Below are positions 44,125 to 63,861 of a stretch of 64,000 nucleotides of DNA, piece by piece. Source of the stretch: Serratia fonticola (GTDB lineage: Bacteria; Pseudomonadota; Gammaproteobacteria; Enterobacterales; Enterobacteriaceae); NCBI RefSeq assembly GCF_001006005.1, contig NZ_CP011254.1, forward strand, positions 4,340,001 through 4,404,000, given 5' to 3'. The translations under genes and the position numbers were made by a program. Position 1 is the stretch's first letter. The number at the start of each line of letters is the position of its first letter. The notes beneath the pieces were generated by a model. That model saw only the letters and a list, made by a program, of their open reading frames with translations, had not been told where the DNA came from and searched no databases.

Positions 44125-44204
44125 GTAGGGGCGCTGCATGCTGCGCCCGCTTTGTCGAGTGCCACGTCCGTTGATATATCGGGGCGAACATGTTCGCCCC
44201 CTAC
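44125..44204. repeat. Inverted pair of family A palindromes
   Basis: GTAGGGGCGCTGCATGCTGC... (44125-44148) and GGGGCGAACATGTTCGCCCC plus CTAC (44181-44204) face each other 32 bases apart. The second is a perfect 20-base palindrome. They lie between two convergent genes, like BIME-type paired REPs. Confidence 0.72.
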
Positions 44205-44229
44205 ATATTCAGCAACGGTGTCTCGTTAA

Positions 44230-45666
<1,437 letters not shown>

Positions 45667-45735
45667 TCAATGATGAACTCAATCTGGATGGTGCGGGAAT
45701 GATTTCCCGCCCGGTTCGCTTCATAATCAGCAGGA

Positions 45736-49377
<3,642 letters not shown>

Positions 49378-49504
49378 TTAACTCGATCACGCTTTATGTT
49401 CATTGTGCTGGTGGATCTGTGATCGGGTTAAAGAAATGGCTGATTGGCGTGGTAGGCGGAGAGAAGTGGCAAAATTGGCAGATTTTGAGGTAAAAAACCC
49501 GTAA

Positions 49505-49527
49505 TTATTAGTATTTTTTACTAATAA
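49505..49527. promoter_or_regulatory. EbgR operator candidate 2, between ebgA and ebgR
   Basis: TTATTAGTA (49505-49513), TTTTT, TACTAATAA (49519-49527): a second perfect 9-5-9 palindrome sharing the half-site ATTAGTA. Its centre is 173 bases from operator 1, a distance that would allow looping. Confidence 0.68.
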
Positions 49528-49560
49528 CTAAGCGGTTGGATACGGGATAGGCGTTTTAAC

Positions 49561-49585
49561 GGGCGCAGCATGCGGCGCCCCCTAC
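49561..49585. repeat. Family A palindrome after ebgR
   Basis: GGGCGCAGCATGCGGCGCCC plus CCTAC, 23 bases beyond the ebgR stop. Confidence 0.7.
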
Positions 49586-49607
49586 ATGGCGAGAATTGAG
49601 TCGTCAG

Positions 49608-50696
<1,089 letters not shown>

Positions 50697-50846
50697 TTAA
50701 CGGGTTCACTCTTTATGGGCCCGAAGGCCTGAAATCAATACCTTCAGGCCGTACTGTCAATAATGCCTGGTTGGATAGCGTTTTAAGCTGCTATGATTGA
50801 TACTCATTAGCTTGATTTCTTTGAATTAATCGACGCGAGAAACCGT

Positions 50847-51938
50847 ATGAAGCCTAAATCTGTCACGCTGAATGACGTCGCCGACTATTCCGGAGTGTCG
50901 TATCAAACCGTGTCACGGGTATTAAATCGTGCTGAACACGTTTCGGATAAAACCCGCGCGAAGGTCGAGCAGGCCATGGCTGCGTTGAATTACGTACCAA
51001 ACCGTGTCGCACAGCAACTTGCAGGCAAACAGAGTTTTACGCTGGGGCTGGCGACCACCGAACTAGCGCTGCACGCACCTTCTCAAATCGCTTCGGCAAT
51101 TAAAACGCAGGCAAACCAGATGGGATTTAACGTGGTGATTTCCATGGTGGAAGATCTTAGCGTTCAGGCCTGTCGCACTGCGATAAATGAGCTGTTGTCG
51201 CAAAGGGTAGATGGATTGCTGATTAACGTTTCGCTCTGCGCTGAAGATTCTCACGCTATTGAACAAGTTTGTGGCGAGGTGCCTGCGCTGTTTTTGGACG
51301 TCGACCCTGATTCTGATGTCTCCAGCATTCTTTTTGATCCCTATCAGGGGGCTCGACAAGGGGTAGAACATGTCGTTGCTCTTGGGCATCGTGATATAGC
51401 ACTGATTACCGGGCCGCTGGTCTCGATTTCGGCACGCTTGCGCTATCAGGGGTGGCTGACTACGTTAGCAGAGCGTCAGTTGAAGCCTTGTTCGGTGCTC
51501 CATGGAGATTGGAGTGCGGCCTCCGGTTACCAGCTTGCCGGGCAGATCCTGAGCTTGCCAAAACACCCAACGGCGATCTTGGTTGCTAACGATCAAATGG
51601 CGTTAGGCGTGCTGCGTGCATTGCAGGAGTACGGGTTGCAAATTCCGGTGCAAATGTCGGTAGTGGGGTACGATGATACAGAAGACAGTGCTTATTATTA
51701 CCCACCGCTGACAACCATTAAGCAGGACTTTCGGATGTTGGGGCAGGAAAGCGTTAAACGCCTGGTTCAGTGTCTGGAAGATCGACATGTGTCTCATGCC
51801 GGTTCTTTGCGTTTGAAGACCAGTCTGGTGCAAAGGCATACAACGGCGGTTATGAATCCAGAAAAGGTATCGCTGCACACTTTATCCCAGGAGTTGCTGC
51901 GTATCGCACGTCAAATCTCCGCGCTCGAGGGAAAATAG
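50847..51938 (+). CDS. lacI: Lac repressor LacI
   Basis: Repressor of lacZYA, 363 residues. The DNA-binding head VTLNDVADYSGVSYQTVSRV keeps the Tyr-Gln ... Arg recognition residues of E. coli LacI, followed by the hinge NYVPNRVAQQLAGK, identical in most positions. The core keeps SVVGYDDTEDS with the inducer-binding Asp, and the C-terminal Leu-rich LSQELLRIARQISALEGK is the tetramerisation helix, so looping is possible. It reads in the same direction as lacZ, with an operator between, as in E. coli. Confidence 0.96.
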   Translation: MKPKSVTLNDVADYSGVSYQTVSRVLNRAEHVSDKTRAKVEQAMAALNYVPNRVAQQLAGKQSFTLGLATTELALHAPSQIASAIKTQANQMGFNVVISMVEDLSVQACRTAINELLSQRVDGLLINVSLCAEDSHAIEQVCGEVPALFLDVDPDSDVSSILFDPYQGARQGVEHVVALGHRDIALITGPLVSISARLRYQGWLTTLAERQLKPCSVLHGDWSAASGYQLAGQILSLPKHPTAILVANDQMALGVLRALQEYGLQIPVQMSVVGYDDTEDSAYYYPPLTTIKQDFRMLGQESVKRLVQCLEDRHVSHAGSLRLKTSLVQRHTTAVMNPEKVSLHTLSQELLRIARQISALEGK

Positions 51939-51947
51939 CCGCCAAAG

Positions 51948-51971
51948 TCAGGGATCGGTTGCGATCCCTGA
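51948..51971 (+). terminator. Perfect hairpin after lacI
   Basis: TCAGGGATCG (51948-51957), loop GTTG, CGATCCCTGA (51962-51971). A 10-pair perfect stem 9 bases after the lacI stop. No T-run follows, so it may be a Rho-type or structural end of lacI mRNA. It sits just ahead of the CRP site. Confidence 0.55.
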
Positions 51972-51979
51972 GCTTAATT

Positions 51980-52042
51980 TGTGACTGATCTCGCTTTCCC
52001 AAGGATATTTGCTTTACACCTCTACGCGCATTGTTCATTTTA
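51980..52042 (+). promoter_or_regulatory. lac promoter with CRP site
   Basis: CRP-like TGTGACTGATCTCGCT (51980-51995), -35 TTTACA (52013-52018) and a weak -10 CATTTT (52036-52041) with a 17-base spacer. The transcript start expected at the first A of the operator (about 52048) places the CRP centre near -60.5, close to the E. coli -61.5. The weak -10 predicts dependence on cAMP-CRP. Confidence 0.78.
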
Positions 52043-52047
52043 TTGTT

Positions 52048-52068
52048 AATTGTGAGCGTATAACATTT
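52048..52068 (+). promoter_or_regulatory. lac operator O1
   Basis: AATTGTGAGCGTATAACATTT differs from E. coli O1 (AATTGTGAGCGGATAACAATT) at few positions, with the left half TTGTGAGCG intact. It lies at the transcript start, 12 bases before the lacZ ATG. Confidence 0.92.
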
Positions 52069-52070
52069 AG

Positions 52071-55172
<3,102 letters not shown>

Positions 55173-55214
55173 GACTTATTCATCATGGGATGGATTCTTG
55201 GTTGCACTTGTTTA

Positions 55215-55246
55215 CTCCAGTCACATGGTTATCTATGTGACTGGAG
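55215..55246 (+). other. Perfect 12-pair hairpin between lacZ and lacY
   Basis: CTCCAGTCACAT (55215-55226), 8-base loop, ATGTGACTGGAG (55235-55246). It lies 43 bases after lacZ in an unusually long 213-base gap and has no T-run. It may limit lacY read-through or protect the lacZ 3' end. Confidence 0.8.
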
Positions 55247-55339
55247 GCGTGGGTTTAGCATCTTCCCGCAACACGAGTTTTTAAAATACAGAACAGTATC
55301 TATCTCCTACCTGATGAAAATATAAATAATGTCGCGTAC

Positions 55340-55355
55340 TTGAGTATGAACTCAA
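55340..55355. promoter_or_regulatory. TTGAGT-ATGA-ACTCAA dyad upstream of lacY
   Basis: A perfect 6-4-6 palindrome 30 bases before the lacY start, following an AT-rich tract (AAATATAAATAATG, 55319-55332) that could hold a -10. It could be an operator or an RNA hairpin near the ribosome site (AAGGAG). No known regulator is assigned. Confidence 0.4.
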
Positions 55356-55385
55356 ACGCGCTTGGGTTTTGCACAAGGAGTTCGC

Positions 55386-56648
55386 ATGTATTATTTGAAA
55401 AACACTAACTTCTGGATGTTTGGGCTGTTTTTCTTTTTCTACTTCTTCATCATGGGGGCCTATTTCCCGTTTTTCCCCATCTGGCTGCATGACATCAACC
55501 AGGTCAGTAAAAGTGATACCGGCATTATCTTTGCCAGCATCTCCTTCTTCTCATTACTCTTTCAACCGATATTTGGCTTGCTGTCGGATAAGCTGGGGTT
55601 GAGAAAACACTTGCTGTGGATAATCACAGGGATGCTGGTGTTGTTTGCGCCGTTCTTTATTTATGTTTTTGGCCCGCTACTACGCACCAATATTGTTTTA
55701 GGCTCCATCGTGGGCGGAATTTATCTTGGTTTCATTTATAACGGAGGTGCGCCGGCTATTGAAGCGTATATAGAGAAAGTAAGCCGCCGTAGCTCGTTTG
55801 AATTTGGCCGTGCGCGTTTATTTGGCTGTGTGGGCTGGGCGTTGTGTGCCTCTGTGGTTGGCATTATGTTTACCATCAACAACGAATTTGTATTCTGGCT
55901 GGGCTCTGGTTGTGCCGTGATACTGGCGATCCTGTTACTTATTGCTAAGCCTGAAACCGGCAATACCGCCGAGGTTGCTGATAAATTGGGCGCTAACAGT
56001 AAGCCGTTTAATTTACGCTTGGCTTTCGAATTACTGAAAGACTCAAAGCTGTGGTTTTTAGCCCTGTACGTGGTAGGCGTTTCCTGTACCTATGATGTGT
56101 TTGATCAGCAATTCGCCAACTTTTTCACTTCGTTCTTCTCTTCAACCGAACAAGGAACTCGTGTTTTTGGTTATGTCACCACGATGGGGGAGTTGCTGAA
56201 TGCCTCAATCATGTTTTTTGCACCGCTGATTGTGAATCGCATCGGTGGGAAAAATGCGCTGTTGCTCGCAGGGCTAATCATGTCGATACGTATTATCGGC
56301 TCTTCATTTGCCTCTACGCCGTTAGAAGTGGTCATTCTGAAAACCTTGCATATGTTTGAAATTCCGTTCCTGATCGTTGGCTGTTTTAAATATATTACTT
56401 CGGTATTTGAGGTGCGTTTCTCTGCCACTATTTATCTGGTTTGCTTCTGTTTCTTTAAACAATTAGCCATCATGTTTATGTCGGTCTTTGCCGGGAATAT
56501 GTATGAAAAAGTCGGCTTCCACGGAACCTACCTTATTCTGGGGCTTATTGCGCTAACGTTTACTCTGATATCAGTCTTCACTTTGTCGGGACGTGGGCCG
56601 CTGTCAGCTTTTAAACCTGAACCTGAAGCCGTAAGGGATATGGCATAG
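55386..56648 (+). CDS. lacY: Lactose permease LacY
   Basis: Lactose:H+ symporter of the major facilitator superfamily, inner membrane, 420 residues, 12 helices. ATG 55386 gives [13 protein letters not shown], identical to E. coli; an upstream in-frame ATG at 55362 is not conserved. Numbering matches E. coli through the sugar site: Glu126 (PAIEAYIEK), Arg144 (GRARLFG) and Cys148. The [10 protein letters not shown] segment carries Glu269, and KTLHMFE holds the Lys319, His322 and Glu325 relay. All residues needed for coupling are present. The gene is AT-rich compared with the backbone. Confidence 0.97.
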   Translation: MYYLKNTNFWMFGLFFFFYFFIMGAYFPFFPIWLHDINQVSKSDTGIIFASISFFSLLFQPIFGLLSDKLGLRKHLLWIITGMLVLFAPFFIYVFGPLLRTNIVLGSIVGGIYLGFIYNGGAPAIEAYIEKVSRRSSFEFGRARLFGCVGWALCASVVGIMFTINNEFVFWLGSGCAVILAILLLIAKPETGNTAEVADKLGANSKPFNLRLAFELLKDSKLWFLALYVVGVSCTYDVFDQQFANFFTSFFSSTEQGTRVFGYVTTMGELLNASIMFFAPLIVNRIGGKNALLLAGLIMSIRIIGSSFASTPLEVVILKTLHMFEIPFLIVGCFKYITSVFEVRFSATIYLVCFCFFKQLAIMFMSVFAGNMYEKVGFHGTYLILGLIALTFTLISVFTLSGRGPLSAFKPEPEAVRDMA

Positions 56649-56668
56649 TCAACGACAAGGATAATGCG

Positions 56669-57280
56669 ATGATGACGCAACGGGAAAAGTTAGCCAGTGG
56701 GTGTTTATACACTGATATGGATGAAGGTATGGCAGAAGAGCGCCTGCGCGGAAAAGAATTGGTTTATGACTTTAATCATACGCGGCCTTCAGAGCGGACA
56801 AAACGTGAAGCGCTGATCCGACAACTGATGGGAAGGGTCGGCAAGAACTTTTGGATTGAGCCGCCGCTGCATGTTGCCTATGGTAGCCAGATCGCTATTG
56901 GGGAAAACTTTTACGCCAACTTTAATCTGGTTGTGGTGGACGACGGTAAGGTGCTGATTGGCGATAATGTGATGATTGCACCGAATGTCACGATATCTAC
57001 CACGGGGCACCCGGTGGATCCTGCGGTGCGTATTACCGGCCAGCAGTTTTCTTTGCCCGTCACCATTGAAGATAATGTCTGGATTGGTAGTGGGGTCATC
57101 ATTAACCCTGGCGTCACCATAGGTCGTAACAGCGTTATTGGTGCTGGAAGCGTGGTGACCAAGGATGTGCCTGCAGACGTGGTCGCTGCGGGCGTTCCCT
57201 GCCGAGTACTAAGATCAATCGGTGAGCACGATCGAGTTTTCTACCATAAAGGGCGGCGTTTCACAGATAGCTCACTATAA
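56669..57280 (+). CDS. lacA: Galactoside O-acetyltransferase LacA
   Basis: Thiogalactoside transacetylase, 203 residues, the E. coli length. Left-handed beta-helix hexapeptide repeats run from about residue 70 (IAIGENFYANFN, VLIGDNVMIAPNVTI, NVWIGSGVIINPGVTIG, SVIGAGSVVTKDV). The catalytic His is His114 in TTGHPV. ATG 56669 is used, although ATG 56672 directly follows and could also start. It is the last gene of lacZYA and lies 20 bases after lacY. Confidence 0.95.
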   Translation: MMTQREKLASGCLYTDMDEGMAEERLRGKELVYDFNHTRPSERTKREALIRQLMGRVGKNFWIEPPLHVAYGSQIAIGENFYANFNLVVVDDGKVLIGDNVMIAPNVTISTTGHPVDPAVRITGQQFSLPVTIEDNVWIGSGVIINPGVTIGRNSVIGAGSVVTKDVPADVVAAGVPCRVLRSIGEHDRVFYHKGRRFTDSSL

Positions 57281-57379
57281 ACGGCAAGATAATCTTTTTG
57301 CTGCGTAGGGGCGCTGATCTTACCGGCTTGTTGTTTCATAGATGATCCGGCTGTGGAGTCCGGTTCAGCTCGGTTAAAA

Positions 57380-57403
57380 GTTACCCGCCCTTGGGCGGGT
57401 AAC
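57380..57403. terminator. Bidirectional terminator between lacA and purB
   Basis: GTTACCCGCCC (57380-57390) and GGGCGGGTAAC (57393-57403) form a perfect long stem. On the minus strand TTTT follows, fitting purB. A family A half-copy (57305-57316) lies nearer lacA. Confidence 0.85.
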
Positions 57404-57437
57404 TAAAGAGCCTTTAAAAGCTACAAGGGGGAGATGC

Positions 57438-58829
<1,392 letters not shown>

Positions 58830-59456
58830 TTAACAATGAGCAACGATATTTTGCGCCTGCTTGAGCAGACGATTACGGGAAAACATTAACTGCAGGCGGC
58901 TACCGCCAACCTGCTGCCACAGCACGGCGGCACGGATACCGGCGAGCAGGGTGGCACGAACCTTGGCCTGCACCTGCGGATTTTGCAAGATGGCGGGCGA
59001 ACCGGTTACCTGAATACGCGGCCCCAATGGTGCCACGACATCGACATAGATACCGGCCAGAGCGCTGATGATGGTATCTGAACCCAGCTCATAATGCGCC
59101 AACTGACGCTCCAACTGGCTCAAGCGTTCACCGAGCGTATTCATCGCCGTTTTGTTGGCGTTCAGCTTGCGCTCCAGCACCATCAGGCTAATGGTGTAGC
59201 GGGTCAGCTCGGCGGCCGGGCCTTTGTTATTGGCGTTGAGTACGCCAATCAAGGTTTCCAGCCCCATCTTCAGGTTACGCTCTTCGCCGCCGAACACCGC
59301 CAGGGTAGAAGGGGGATCCATCTGCAACAGGCTGTTGAGCGAGGTATGGAAGGCTTCGCCATCCATTTGCCCTTCGTGCGCCAACTGCTGTACCAGACGG
59401 GCCGCTTGGCTAATCCCGGCCATAGCCAGCGTGATGTCGTAATAATTCTTCGCCAC
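58830..59456 (-). CDS. hflD: High-frequency lysogenization protein HflD
   Basis: A 208-residue, mostly alpha-helical, membrane-associated protein. In E. coli it binds the lambda CII activator and favours lytic growth; its role for the cell itself is unclear. [20 protein letters not shown] and the C-terminal [19 protein letters not shown] match the family. It starts 2 bases after mnmA ends. Confidence 0.93.
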   Translation of the reverse strand: MAKNYYDITLAMAGISQAARLVQQLAHEGQMDGEAFHTSLNSLLQMDPPSTLAVFGGEERNLKMGLETLIGVLNANNKGPAAELTRYTISLMVLERKLNANKTAMNTLGERLSQLERQLAHYELGSDTIISALAGIYVDVVAPLGPRIQVTGSPAILQNPQVQAKVRATLLAGIRAAVLWQQVGGSRLQLMFSRNRLLKQAQNIVAHC

Positions 59457-59458
59457 GG

Positions 59459-60562
59459 TTACTCCTGTATACGCTGTTCAATAATGCCGCCGCCCAGGCA
59501 GATATCGCCCTGATAAAACACGGCGGACTGGCCTGGGGTGACGGCTGCGACCGGCTCATCGAAGCGGACTTCGATGCGCTCGGCGTCTAGCGGCGTCACG
59601 GTGCAGGGAATATCTTGCTGGCGATAACGGGTTTTAACCGTACAGCGCAGAGGTTGTGTCAACGGCAGGCGATCCACCCAATGCAACTGCTGGGCGATCA
59701 GGCCGATAGACATCAGGCGTGGATGTTCGTGGCCTTGAGCGACCACCAGAATATTGTTGGCGACGTCTTTATCCACCACGTACCACGGATCTTCGCTACT
59801 GTCTTTCATACCGCCGATGCCCAAGCCTTTACGCTGGCCGAGGGTGTGGTACATCAAGCCCTGGTGCTCGCCGATGGTTTGGCCATCGACGCTAACAATC
59901 GGGCCTGGCTGTGCTGGCAGATAGCGGCCCAGGAAGTCGCGGAATTTACGTTCGCCGATAAAGCAGATGCCGGTAGAGTCTTTTTTCTTGGCGGTAACCA
60001 GTTCCAACTGCTCCGCAATGCGGCGCACCTCTGGCTTTTCCAACTCACCAACCGGGAACAGGCTTTGCGCAACCTGCTCGTGGCTTAGCGTATACAGGAA
60101 ATAGCTCTGGTCTTTGTTACCGTCGACGCCGCGAAGCAGGCGGCTTTTGCCGTCCACGTCCTGGCGGCGGACATAGTGACCGGTAGCGATAAAATCCGCC
60201 CCCAGATCTTCAGCCGCAAACTCCAGGAACGCTTTGAATTTGATTTCTTTATTGCACAGGATATCCGGGTTAGGGGTACGGCCTGCCTTGTACTCTTCAA
60301 GGAACAGCTCGAACACGTTGTCCCAGTATTCCGCTGCGAAGTTCACCGTATGCAGCTCGATGCCCAGCTTGTCGCAGACGGCTTGCGCATCGGCCAAATC
60401 GGTGGCGGCCGAGCAGTATTCCTCGTCGTCGTCTTCTTCCCAGTTCTTCATGAACAACCCAGCGACCTGATAGCCCTGTTGTTGTAACAGATAGGCGGTA
60501 ACGGAAGAGTCGACGCCGCCGGACATTCCGACGATCACTTTTTTCTGGCTGTTGTCTGACAT
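59459..60562 (-). CDS. mnmA: tRNA 2-thiouridylase MnmA
   Basis: Thiolates U34 of tRNA for Lys, Glu and Gln, using sulfur from the IscS-Tus relay. It has 367 residues. The PP-loop [15 protein letters not shown] lies near residue 12, the catalytic Cys pair is in [12 protein letters not shown] (near 102) and [13 protein letters not shown] (near 199), and [10 protein letters not shown] follows. It lies in the rluE-nudJ-mnmA-hflD-purB arrangement, with 95 bases after nudJ. Confidence 0.96.
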   Translation of the reverse strand: MSDNSQKKVIVGMSGGVDSSVTAYLLQQQGYQVAGLFMKNWEEDDDEEYCSAATDLADAQAVCDKLGIELHTVNFAAEYWDNVFELFLEEYKAGRTPNPDILCNKEIKFKAFLEFAAEDLGADFIATGHYVRRQDVDGKSRLLRGVDGNKDQSYFLYTLSHEQVAQSLFPVGELEKPEVRRIAEQLELVTAKKKDSTGICFIGERKFRDFLGRYLPAQPGPIVSVDGQTIGEHQGLMYHTLGQRKGLGIGGMKDSSEDPWYVVDKDVANNILVVAQGHEHPRLMSIGLIAQQLHWVDRLPLTQPLRCTVKTRYRQQDIPCTVTPLDAERIEVRFDEPVAAVTPGQSAVFYQGDICLGGGIIEQRIQE

Positions 60563-60657
60563 GGGGATCTCACGAACTTGAACACGTACTGTGCGATAAA
60601 AAACAAGCGCAGGATTTTACCACGTTGGCCGCCTGCGCGCACGGCCCTTATTCGAGT

Positions 60658-61104
60658 TCAAAGCGGCCAGTTAAAGCTGGCAACCAGCGACAACGGGTAG
60701 CGTTCCGGCTGCTGATAACAACGGATCGTCTCGGCCACCAGCGGTGAACGCAGGTTTTCAGCCTCCAGGATCTGCTCGGCGGTCAGCCACAGGCAGCGAT
60801 CGATATCATCGTCTTGCGGCTCGGTGGGCAGCGGCTGCTCCAGCTCAATCACAAAGCAGAAGCGCAGAAACGGCGTGCGGTCTGGCGCGATCCACTGATG
60901 CATCCGCAGAAAAGACTGCGGCGTGGCGCGGATGCCGGTTTCTTCCCACAGCTCGCGCTCAGCGGCCTGGACCAGCGTTTCATCCGCCTCGAGATGGCCT
61001 GCCGGTTGATTCCACAGGGCTTTTCCGTTGATAGTTTCTTCGACTACCAAAAATTTACCGGCGGCATGAACCACGCAGGCAACGGTGACGTGCGGCTTAA
61101 ACAT
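60658..61104 (-). CDS. nudJ: Nudix phosphatase NudJ
   Basis: A 148-residue Nudix hydrolase. The E. coli enzyme removes phosphate from HMP-PP (a thiamine precursor) and from nucleoside tri- and diphosphates. The Nudix box [20 protein letters not shown] followed by TGI is complete (near residues 37-59). [20 protein letters not shown] and ALWNQPAGH match the family. The next gene upstream ends 9 bases away. Confidence 0.94.
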   Translation of the reverse strand: MFKPHVTVACVVHAAGKFLVVEETINGKALWNQPAGHLEADETLVQAAERELWEETGIRATPQSFLRMHQWIAPDRTPFLRFCFVIELEQPLPTEPQDDDIDRCLWLTAEQILEAENLRSPLVAETIRCYQQPERYPLSLVASFNWPL

Positions 61105-61113
61105 GGCGGTTCC

Positions 61114-61449
61114 TTAAAGCGGTTTATTGATGTGCTGATAAATGTCATCCAACTCGGCAATGCGGGTTTGGTAGCTCTGCGACAGACAATCGACGTTACT
61201 GCCACACTGCTTGCGTTGCGCTAGCCAGCTCTGTTGCCGATCCTGCATCTCCCCGCGTGTGCCCATGGCAAACAGACCACGCAGGAACTGATATTTGGTG
61301 ACCATCTCTACGTCTTTGTCGCTCAACGAACGGCTGGCGCAGATTGCCTTTTCATCGAGGCCAAGCGCCTTGTCGCAGTCAAAGCTGGCGGCTTGTGCCG
61401 CAGAGACCGACACCAGACTGCTGAACAGGAGTACCTTGAACATTTTCAT
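61114..61449 (-). CDS. Small DUF1311/LprI-like periplasmic protein
   Basis: A 111-residue exported protein. A signal peptide of about 20 residues ends at AQAA. It is followed by FDCDKALGLDEKAICASRSL, whose Cys spacing and Glu-x-x-Ile-Cys pattern match the DUF1311 / LprI N-terminal family; further Cys are in RKQCGSNVDCLSQSY. The four Cys should form two disulfides. Some family members inhibit lysozyme, but function here is inference. It lies between rluE and nudJ (19 and 9 bases), a place where E. coli has no gene. Confidence 0.8.
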   Translation of the reverse strand: MKMFKVLLFSSLVSVSAAQAASFDCDKALGLDEKAICASRSLSDKDVEMVTKYQFLRGLFAMGTRGEMQDRQQSWLAQRKQCGSNVDCLSQSYQTRIAELDDIYQHINKPL

Positions 61450-61468
61450 TGGTCGAGTTCCTTGGGAT

Positions 61469-62095
61469 TTACTGCGGATCCAGAGTTTGCCACTCCCCTG
61501 GTTGCAAGCTGCCCAGAGAAAGATTGCCCATACTGTAACGAATCAGGCGCAGGGTAGGGAAGCCGATATGTGCCGTCATGCGACGCACCTGGCGGTTTCG
61601 GCCCTCGTAGAGCGTGATTTTCAGCCAACTGGTGGGGATGGTCTTGCGTTCCCGGATCGGTGGATTGCGCGGCCATAGCCATTCTGGCTCTTCGACCCGT
61701 TCCGCTCCAGCGGGCAGGGTTGGCCCATCGTTCAGCGTAACGCCAAGGCGCAATGCTGCCAGATCGCTATCCTGTGGTTCGCCTTCCACCTGCACATAGT
61801 AAATCTTACCGGTGCGTTTGCCGGGCTGGGTTAGTTGCGCCTGTAGCTTGCCGTCGTTGGTCAGCACCAGTAAGCCTTCACTGTCGCGATCGAGGCGCCC
61901 GGCGGCATAAACATCGCTGAAAGGAATGAATTTTTTCAGGGTGACGCGGCCGGCTTCGTCGGTAAATTGTGGTAACACATCAAAGGGTTTGTTGAAGATA
62001 ACCACTCGCCGCGGCGCCTGCGATTTCTGGCGGGCTGCGGGTTTACTGCGGCTGAATCGTTTAACTTGGTGATTTTTAACAGAGAATTTAGTCAT
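61469..62095 (-). CDS. rluE: 23S rRNA pseudouridine synthase RluE
   Basis: Makes pseudouridine 2457 in 23S rRNA. The catalytic Asp is in [38 protein letters not shown] and [20 protein letters not shown] are typical of the RsuA/RluE group. A basic N-terminus ([18 protein letters not shown]) precedes the fold. I start it at ATG 62095 (208 residues) because the longer start, ATG 62125, overlaps a TATAAT -10 element and could not be translated from that promoter. E. coli annotation uses the longer form. Confidence 0.9.
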   Translation of the reverse strand: MTKFSVKNHQVKRFSRSKPAARQKSQAPRRVVIFNKPFDVLPQFTDEAGRVTLKKFIPFSDVYAAGRLDRDSEGLLVLTNDGKLQAQLTQPGKRTGKIYYVQVEGEPQDSDLAALRLGVTLNDGPTLPAGAERVEEPEWLWPRNPPIRERKTIPTSWLKITLYEGRNRQVRRMTAHIGFPTLRLIRYSMGNLSLGSLQPGEWQTLDPQ

Positions 62096-62123
62096 GGTCT
62101 TTGAGATTTCGAATGATAAGCGC

Positions 62124-62148
62124 ATTATAGCCTAATCCGTTTCGGATT
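62124..62148 (-). promoter_or_regulatory. rluE promoter -10 with a dyad in the spacer
   Basis: TATAAT (62129-62124, minus) is a perfect -10. Directly upstream, AATCCG-TTT-CGGATT (62134-62148) is a perfect 6-3-6 palindrome in the -10/-35 spacer, placed to act as an operator. The -35 is poor. Confidence 0.6.
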
Positions 62149-62155
62149 GGCGCGA

Positions 62156-62203
62156 GCTGAATATTCAAGTAGTATTGACACGCATCTTACAAAGCATTAA
62201 CAA
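62156..62203 (+). promoter_or_regulatory. icd promoter with a Cra-like site
   Basis: -35 TTGACA (62175-62180, perfect) and -10 TAACAA (62198-62203) with a 17-base spacer. Just upstream GCTGAATATTCAAG (62156-62169) resembles the Cra (FruR) consensus start RSTGAAWC with one mismatch, and contains the palindrome TGAATATTCA. Cra affects icd in E. coli. Confidence 0.5.
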
Positions 62204-62235
62204 AAATTGCGCTTGAAGACAGAAAGGAGAGGTTG

Positions 62236-63489
62236 ATGGAAAGCAAAGTAGTTGTTCCGGCAGAAGGTAAAAAGATTACGGTTGATGCCCAGGGTAAACT
62301 GGTTGTTCCGCATAACCCTATCATCCCGTTCATCGAAGGTGACGGTATTGGCGTTGACGTTACTCCTGCCATGATCCACGTGGTGGATGCAGCGGTTAAA
62401 AAGGCCTACCACGGCGAACGTAAAATCTCCTGGATGGAAATCTATACCGGTGAAAAATCCACCCACGTTTACGGGAAAGACGTGTGGCTGCCGGAAGAAA
62501 CACTGGAACTTATTCGTGACTACCGCGTAGCGATCAAAGGCCCACTGACTACGCCAGTGGGTGGCGGTATTCGTTCTCTGAACGTGGCACTGCGCCAACA
62601 GCTCGATCTGTACGTGTGTCTGCGCCCGGTGCGTTATTACCAGGGCACACCAAGCCCGGTTAAGCAGCCAGAGCTGACCGATATGGTGATCTTCCGTGAA
62701 AACGCCGAAGACATCTACGCCGGTATCGAATGGAAAGCGGGTTCTGCAGAAGCCGACAAAGTGATCAAATTCCTGCGTGACGAAATGGGCGTGAAGAAGA
62801 TCCGTTTCCCAGAGCAGTGCGGTATTGGCGTTAAGCCGTGTTCCGAAGAAGGCACCAAGCGCCTGGTTCGTGCGGCCATTGAATATGCTATCACCAACGA
62901 TCGTGATTCAGTGACGCTGGTCCACAAAGGCAACATCATGAAGTTCACCGAAGGTGCCTTCAAGGATTGGGGCTACGAACTGGCACGTGAAGAGTTCGGT
63001 GGTGAACTGATCGACGGCGGCCCATGGCTGAAAATCAAGAACCCGAACACCGGTAAAGAGATCGTGGTTAAAGACGTGATCGCCGACGCCTTCCTGCAGC
63101 AAATCCTGCTGCGCCCGGCAGAATACGACGTGATCGCCTGTATGAACCTGAACGGTGACTACATCTCCGACGCCCTGGCCGCTCAGGTTGGTGGTATCGG
63201 TATCGCACCTGGTGCCAACATCGGTTCCGATTGTGCGCTGTTTGAAGCTACCCACGGCACCGCGCCTAAGTATGCTGGCCAGGATAAAGTGAACCCAGGT
63301 TCCATCATCCTGTCCGCTGAGATGATGTTGCGTCATATGGGTTGGTTCGAAGCTGCTGACCTGATCGTTAAGGGCATGGAAGGCGCTATCGCTGCCAAGA
63401 CCGTGACTTACGATTTCGAACGTCTGATGGAAGGCGCTAAACTGCTGAAATGTTCAGAGTTTGGCGACGCTATCGTTAAACACATGTAA
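62236..63489 (+). CDS. icd: NADP-dependent isocitrate dehydrogenase
   Basis: TCA-cycle enzyme converting isocitrate to 2-oxoglutarate, dimeric, 417 residues. The regulatory Ser (Ser113 in E. coli), phosphorylated by AceK, is in [14 protein letters not shown]. Isocitrate and metal residues are in [15 protein letters not shown] and [14 protein letters not shown], and the NADP-binding [19 protein letters not shown] is intact. ATG 62236 follows AAGGAGAGG; a TTG at 62233 is not needed. The 3' end, a known prophage attachment site in E. coli, reads through normally to [15 protein letters not shown]. Confidence 0.97.
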   Translation: MESKVVVPAEGKKITVDAQGKLVVPHNPIIPFIEGDGIGVDVTPAMIHVVDAAVKKAYHGERKISWMEIYTGEKSTHVYGKDVWLPEETLELIRDYRVAIKGPLTTPVGGGIRSLNVALRQQLDLYVCLRPVRYYQGTPSPVKQPELTDMVIFRENAEDIYAGIEWKAGSAEADKVIKFLRDEMGVKKIRFPEQCGIGVKPCSEEGTKRLVRAAIEYAITNDRDSVTLVHKGNIMKFTEGAFKDWGYELAREEFGGELIDGGPWLKIKNPNTGKEIVVKDVIADAFLQQILLRPAEYDVIACMNLNGDYISDALAAQVGGIGIAPGANIGSDCALFEATHGTAPKYAGQDKVNPGSIILSAEMMLRHMGWFEAADLIVKGMEGAIAAKTVTYDFERLMEGAKLLKCSEFGDAIVKHM

Positions 63490-63511
63490 GTGTGACTTGG
63501 CGTTGAATGAT

Positions 63512-63541
63512 AACGGGAGCCTGATGGTTCCCGTTTTTTTT
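63512..63541 (+). terminator. Rho-independent terminator of icd
   Basis: AACGGGA (63512-63518) pairs with TCCCGTT (63529-63535), followed by a T-run to 63541. Confidence 0.9.
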
Positions 63542-63861
63542 ACCCTCAAAAACCTCTCCGCAAGACTGCGTAAAAGATGAGCTTTTTCATGCCTAATAAC
63601 CAACCGCTAAAATCTCATTCAAGTAGATTAGAGCCTCGGTTTTGAAAGTTATTGTCGAGATGATTAACAAATTCCTGGTAACCACTACGCAAACAACGCT
63701 GGCATCAGTACGGCAAAGACCGCCAACGCAGCGCGGTACTTCTGGGGGGGCTCTATTCATCACAAAGATGACTAGCTAGTTCCGATTGCTGTTTTTCTCA
63801 CTTTCTTTTGTGTTCTATTGGCATTAGGATGTTACAAAATGTTAGGTATGGAGATGAGGAT
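63542..63861. other. AT-rich non-coding stretch after icd
   Basis: About 320 bases with no convincing gene, RNA or repeat. It contains a run of seven G near 63745 and becomes clearly AT-rich from about 63780. Confidence 0.5.

Noticed and set aside
44125..44204. Paired palindromes as CRISPR repeats or a transposon end pair
   Set aside because: Only two inverted units with no regular spacers and no cas or transposase gene nearby. They fit extragenic REP-like repeats better.
62236..63489. A prophage attachment event in icd
   Set aside because: The icd coding sequence is continuous to its normal end and no second icd 3' fragment or integrase is in the window.
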